A DNA stretch of 64,000 bases, from positions 62,001-126,000 of the forward strand of contig JAJDCR010000020.1 in assembly GCA_029260735.1 (NCBI GenBank), in the 5' to 3' direction. Origin of the DNA: Planctomycetota bacterium. GTDB taxonomy: Bacteria > Planctomycetota > Uabimicrobiia > Uabimicrobiales > Uabimicrobiaceae. Below are positions 60,370-64,000 of the stretch, one piece after another. The notes beneath the pieces are model-generated. The model made no database searches. It was not told where the DNA came from and saw nothing but the letters and a program-made list of their open reading frames with translations. The first letter of the stretch is position 1. Each line of letters begins with the position of its first letter. The position numbers and the translations under genes were made by a program.

Positions 60370-61950
60370 ATGCTCGATCAAGAACACAATCTACCACAAA
60401 ACCAACTGATTGGAGAAGGTAGATCTGGACAGGTATTTTCCTCTTACGACGAAGAGGGGAGGCATCTTGCCAACAAAGTATTTGTAGGAGAAACTCTTGC
60501 CAAGCTAGTTACTTACATTCTTTCCGGAGCTCCCCAAGGCTATATTTGGAATAGAGATGCTATTTCCTGTGCCCACCATCGAAGAAGAATACTCGCTCTT
60601 TTAGTCGAGTATTGGTTTCCCGAGAAACTTCGCGTAGCACAATCTTATGGAGTAGCCTGGAATGAAGAATTTTTAGGCTTTGAGCTTCATACTCGGTTTG
60701 TCGAAGGACGCTATGCTAAACTAACAAATCCTTTTTCAGGGGAAGGAAAAAAAGAGTTTAAAGAGCTTGTTCACTCCATTATGGAACCTATCCAAGGGAA
60801 ACTCTTAGAGTCAGGTTTTGATGGATTGGTTTGGCAAGCAGGTTATGGCAATCCTGTTGCCGCCAATAACTTTCTCTTGGAATACAAAGAAGATGGCCAA
60901 AGAGTTTGGCATTGGATTGATTTAGAGTCAGGGGTTCCTGCCCTTTTTCCGATCAATCCACTCAAGCTTTTAACCTTCTATCTTCCCAAATCATTTGAGC
61001 ATAAAAGAGCTCTTTTTGACGATGTCAACACCTCGAAGCTTGAGAATTATTTTCAAGAACATCGTAGTGCTTTAGAGGAACAGTTTGGTTCTGCAGCGAT
61101 CAAAGAATTTGAAGTGGACTTAGAAAGACTAGCTCATCACCAAAAAGAGTGGAAGTCTCTCTCGCGAGTTCAAGGAGCTATCCGCTATAACGAAGCCAAG
61201 CAAAAAATAACCACTGAACAAGCCGACTGGTACATCCGCCATCCTCTACTCTGGTATTTACGAGAGTCCAGTCGCATGCTTGTACAGGGAACAAAAAAAG
61301 TTATAACCGAAGCCATCCCTAAAATAATATCCGCTATCCTCCGAATTAAGTACTTAGACTCCCTTAAAACAACGGTTAAGCTTATCATTTCTTCCGATTT
61401 TCGCATCAAAAAAACGAAAGAATATACCTTTAATCGAATCCAAGAGTGGGGACAACGACAACAGCTTAGTCCCGAAGAAAAAGGGAAGCTCGAAGATCAG
61501 CTAGACCACATCGGAGAAAAATCCTATCTCATGGATTTTGGGGTTCATATAACGCTGTGGCCCCTTGTAAAATTACTCCAATACTTTATCTTTCCCTCTC
61601 TTTATGCCATGGGTTTAGTCAATGGCTACTTTGTCCTTTTTTGCTTAGTATTTGCCGGATCTATCTCACGTACTCTCTATACTTTAGGGAAAATTATTTT
61701 CGGGAAAGGCCCTGAAAAGCCTTGGCTTGCCCTTATTGTCGGGATGATCCCCAAGGCCGGAAATGGAGCTTACCTCTTACAAATGCTTTATAGTGCGAGC
61801 AAGAATAAAGAAATTGCTAAGTTTCTTTGGTATGACTTGTTCTCTAAAGTCGGAGCCTCGTTTCCCATTTGGGGAGGGGAAGATACCCAAACCGAACATT
61901 TTTTTAACTGGCTGGCCCACTGGCTGGTGCGAAGGCAAGAGACCGAGTAA
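60370..61950 (+). CDS. Kinase-fold-like membrane protein, unknown function
   Basis: A 526-residue protein. The N-terminal third looks like a divergent protein- or sugar-kinase fold: IGEGRSGQVFSSYD resembles a glycine-rich loop, LANKVF a VAIK-type strand, GNPVAANNFLLEY a catalytic loop with Asn, and WHWIDLESGVPA a DFG-like metal site. The usual HRD is missing. A helical middle part leads to two or three membrane helices (FGVHITLWPLVKLLQYFIF, GLVNGYFVLFCLVFAGSI). It lies 90 bp after the FAD enzyme on the same strand. It may phosphorylate a lipid or glycoside, or be a pseudokinase; I cannot tell which. Confidence 0.6.
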   Translation: MLDQEHNLPQNQLIGEGRSGQVFSSYDEEGRHLANKVFVGETLAKLVTYILSGAPQGYIWNRDAISCAHHRRRILALLVEYWFPEKLRVAQSYGVAWNEEFLGFELHTRFVEGRYAKLTNPFSGEGKKEFKELVHSIMEPIQGKLLESGFDGLVWQAGYGNPVAANNFLLEYKEDGQRVWHWIDLESGVPALFPINPLKLLTFYLPKSFEHKRALFDDVNTSKLENYFQEHRSALEEQFGSAAIKEFEVDLERLAHHQKEWKSLSRVQGAIRYNEAKQKITTEQADWYIRHPLLWYLRESSRMLVQGTKKVITEAIPKIISAILRIKYLDSLKTTVKLIISSDFRIKKTKEYTFNRIQEWGQRQQLSPEEKGKLEDQLDHIGEKSYLMDFGVHITLWPLVKLLQYFIFPSLYAMGLVNGYFVLFCLVFAGSISRTLYTLGKIIFGKGPEKPWLALIVGMIPKAGNGAYLLQMLYSASKNKEIAKFLWYDLFSKVGASFPIWGGEDTQTEHFFNWLAHWLVRRQETE

Positions 61951-61955
61951 ATCCT

Positions 61956-61984
61956 TGCGTTCTTATCTCGTCAGATTTACAATA
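61956..61984 (+). promoter_or_regulatory. Probable promoter of the third kinase gene
   Basis: TTGCGT (61956-61961) and TACAAT (61979-61984) are exactly 17 bases apart, 73 bp before the kinase ATG. Confidence 0.5.
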
Positions 61985-62056
61985 CTGTCATATTTTTGTC
62001 AAGTGCTTGCCAAGTGAATTTTTCATAGAAGCTTCCTCGTTTCAAGGAAAAATACT

Positions 62057-63262
62057 ATGTCTTCTGATTTATTAGATTTTGTTTGTCCTCACTGCCAACG
62101 TATTATTAAGATAAAAAAAGAATCCAATCCTATAGGAAAAAAAATATCTTGTAAAGGGTGTCAGCAGGTTTTCTCTCTGGAAAAAAAATATCTGCTCTAT
62201 CCCGAAACAAAAACCCCTATCCTCGATACCTTAATCTTTATTTGTTCTCACTGTGCAAGAGAGGCTAAGGTTGCTGCTCAGAGTGGATTGTTTGGGAAAA
62301 AAATGAAGTGTAAGGGATGCCAAGAAGTTTTTGTTTTAGATCAAAATAGTCAAAAAGATTTTTCTCCCTCTCCCGAAGAAAAAACAGCAATAGAGTCTCC
62401 CACCCAAAAAGGAGCAATCGGAGAGAAAGAAGAAATGGTTGAGGAGAAAGAGGATCTCTTTGAATTTGGAGGATACAAGGTATTAGAAAGACTTGGAAAA
62501 GGAGGAATGGGAGAAGTTTTTCGAGCTTTTGACGCCCACCTGCAAATAGAAGTGGCTTTAAAAATGTTAATTTTGGATCTAGAAGAAAACTCAGACTGCT
62601 CAACACGCTTTCTACGAGAAGCTAAAGTCTGCTCAAGGTTAGACCACCCTAACATTGTTAAATTCTATGATGTGGGATGTATGGACGAAAAGTATTATTT
62701 TACCATGGAATTAATCGAAGGAACCTCTTTTGATCAAGTAATCAAATCTCTTTCCTTAAAAGAGTCTTTGAGAATATTAATCCAAACAGCTCATGCTATT
62801 GCTCATTCTCACGAGCTAGGAATTCTCCATCGCGATCTTAAGCCTAGTAACATTATGCTAACAAAAGATAATCAAGCTAAGGTTATGGATTTCGGATTAG
62901 CTAAGCTAGTCAATGAAGCTTCTGGCTTAACCGAAACAGGCACTATTCTAGGAACTTTTGACTACATGTCACCTGAGCAAGTCAAAGGGAAGTCAAAAAT
63001 TTTAGATTCTCTCAGTGATGTTTACTCTTTGGGAATAATTCTCTACGAAATTTTAGTTGGAGAAACTCCTTTCAAAGGAAAAACCTACATCCAAAAAATG
63101 CTCCAAATCGTTCGAACTCCCGCAATACCACCTTGCGAAATTAAGCAAGAAATCCCTCAAGCCCTTTCTGATATTTGCTTAAAAGCGATTGCTAAGGAGA
63201 AAGAAGACCGCTACTGCACAGCGACAGATTTTGCTTTAGCACTGGAGCCGTTTGTTCAATGA
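62057..63262 (+). CDS. Soluble Ser/Thr protein kinase with two N-terminal zinc ribbons
   Basis: 401 residues without a membrane helix. Two ribbons start the protein: C10/C13 with C32/C35, and C63/C66 with C85/C88, the second a near copy of the first. A charged linker leads to a complete kinase domain (about 138-400) with GKGGMG (147-152), Lys169, HRDLKPSN (258-265), DFG (278-280) and SPE (306-308). It should be active in the cytosol; the ribbons probably recruit a partner or sense metal/redox state. AAGGAAAA precedes the ATG. The last seven bases overlap the end of the convergent WD40 gene. Confidence 0.9.
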   Translation: MSSDLLDFVCPHCQRIIKIKKESNPIGKKISCKGCQQVFSLEKKYLLYPETKTPILDTLIFICSHCAREAKVAAQSGLFGKKMKCKGCQEVFVLDQNSQKDFSPSPEEKTAIESPTQKGAIGEKEEMVEEKEDLFEFGGYKVLERLGKGGMGEVFRAFDAHLQIEVALKMLILDLEENSDCSTRFLREAKVCSRLDHPNIVKFYDVGCMDEKYYFTMELIEGTSFDQVIKSLSLKESLRILIQTAHAIAHSHELGILHRDLKPSNIMLTKDNQAKVMDFGLAKLVNEASGLTETGTILGTFDYMSPEQVKGKSKILDSLSDVYSLGIILYEILVGETPFKGKTYIQKMLQIVRTPAIPPCEIKQEIPQALSDICLKAIAKEKEDRYCTATDFALALEPFVQ

Positions 63263-64000
63263 GAGCTATGGCGAATTATTTTTGCTCTTTCCGAAGCGTC
63301 CCAAACCCAAGCCTTAGGCTGATTTTCGGAGCTAAAGCTAAAGATTTTGTCCCCCTTTAGGCTAAATAGACATTTAGTGATAGGAAAATCTTGCGAAAGA
63401 ACAAGTAGAGGGCGCTCCTCTTCAACCGTAACCACTGTATCCCAAATAAACATATTTTGCTCAGAGGAAGCAAGGATACGCTTTCCTGATGAACTAAAGG
63501 AGTAAGAAGTAATTTTTTCCTGAGGCCCCATAAAACGAGCTAAAGGCTCGTATTTTTCCTTTTCACTGTCACAAAGAATGAGCTTTTCCTCAGAAACAAG
63601 CAAAATCTTTGCTTCAAAAGGATGAAAAAGACAATGAGTTAAATTCAAACTATCAGAGGGAATTTCCCAACTCTTCCCAAAGCTAGATCTCCAGTTTAGA
63701 AAATACAACTTGTTGTCTTCATCCATCATAGCAATCGTTTCTCCACTTGAGTTGAAAGAGCAAGAGGAGAAGGAGAAGTGCTTGGATTGGTCAGAGGAAA
63801 ATATTTTTCTTAGATCATTACGGGTATACTCTTTGATTTTACTCTGGGTCTTCACATCCCAAATAACAACCCCTTCTCCGACCAGACAAAACCAATCTTT
63901 CTCGTCTTGGATATAGCTAGTTCCACTTAAAACGGGAAAAGTGAGTTTCTCCGACCAAATTTCATTGCCGCGGGAGACATCCCACATTTTAACAAGAGCG
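63256..64000 (-). CDS. WD40-repeat protein, C-terminal part (runs off the window)
   Basis: Only the last 245 or so residues are inside the window; the frame stays open to base 64000 (ALVKMWDVSRGNEIW), so the true start lies beyond the edge. At least four blade ends are visible: KMWDVSRG, VVIWDVKTQ, MFIWDTVVT and AWVWDASER, with the LLVSEEKLILCD and RILASSEQ strands between. WD40 propellers are binding scaffolds; in planctomycetes they are often fused to Ser/Thr kinases, so the missing N-terminus could be one. It ends on top of the kinase gene at 62057. Confidence 0.85.
   Translation of the reverse strand, partial: ALVKMWDVSRGNEIWSEKLTFPVLSGTSYIQDEKDWFCLVGEGVVIWDVKTQSKIKEYTRNDLRKIFSSDQSKHFSFSSCSFNSSGETIAMMDEDNKLYFLNWRSSFGKSWEIPSDSLNLTHCLFHPFEAKILLVSEEKLILCDSEKEKYEPLARFMGPQEKITSYSFSSSGKRILASSEQNMFIWDTVVTVEEERPLLVLSQDFPITKCLFSLKGDKIFSFSSENQPKAWVWDASERAKIIRHSSH

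Overview
The window is a low-GC bacterial chromosome segment dense with genes on both strands. No tRNA, rRNA, CRISPR array, transposase or phage gene was seen. Several traits point to the Planctomycetota, possibly a Uabimicrobium-like or other deep, low-GC lineage. These are three large Hanks-type Ser/Thr kinases fused to accessory domains, a kinase carrying an FGE-sulfatase-like domain, zinc-ribbon membrane proteins, HEAT/LRV-type repeat proteins, and a division/cell-wall (dcw) cluster with ftsI, ftsW, ftsL and an ftsQ-like gene but no ftsA or ftsZ. The lineage is inferred from gene content only.

Layout. 1-7.3 kb: membrane protein, LRV-repeat lipoprotein, kinase with FGE-like domain, aldo/keto reductase, multi-pass membrane protein. 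7.4-7.7 kb: a foldback repeat. 7.7-15.9 kb: trehalose-synthase-like GH13 enzyme, GST-like protein, oligopeptidase B, secreted InlB-repeat protein and a type IV pilin-like protein with clear promoter and terminator. 16.2-19.3 kb: a lipid-type operon (OleD-like SDR, metallo-hydrolase, KASIII-like synthase, small membrane protein). 19.4-21.2 kb: arginase and nadC. 21.4-27.4 kb: zinc-ribbon/HEAT protein, PilX-like protein and a second kinase.

27.8-43.7 kb is a long minus-strand cell-envelope block: rsmH, ftsL, ftsI, murE, murF, mraY, an in-frame ftsW-murG fusion, murC and murB. It is followed by a LysM protein, an FtsQ-like protein, a second LysM-type membrane protein and two paralogous lipoproteins. 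A near-consensus promoter (TTGACA-16-TATACT) precedes it and a rho-independent terminator follows it. mraZ, murD, ddl, ftsA and ftsZ are missing from the block. The arrangement suggests that lipid II synthesis, septal synthesis and a set of peptidoglycan-binding or envelope-spanning proteins are co-expressed.

44.2-54.2 kb: an RNase HII resembling archaeal enzymes, zinc-ribbon protein, lipoprotein, a secreted Cys-repeat protein, RecQ, sulfotransferase, S51-like peptidase homologue, PgeF-like laccase-domain protein and RuvB. From ruvB onward the genes are tightly packed on the plus strand: SpoIID-like lipoprotein, type III polyketide synthase, ICMT-like methyltransferase, acyl carrier protein, fatty acyl-AMP ligase, FAD-dependent oxidoreductase and a kinase-fold-like membrane protein. 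These form a candidate phenolic-lipid/alkylpyrone pathway. A third kinase with two zinc ribbons and a truncated WD40 gene close the window.

The strongest items for follow-up are the FtsW-MurG fusion inside an ftsZ-less dcw block, the FAAL/ACP/type III PKS cluster with its kinase-like membrane partner, the paired dcw-linked lipoproteins, and the 63-bp-repeat cysteine protein.
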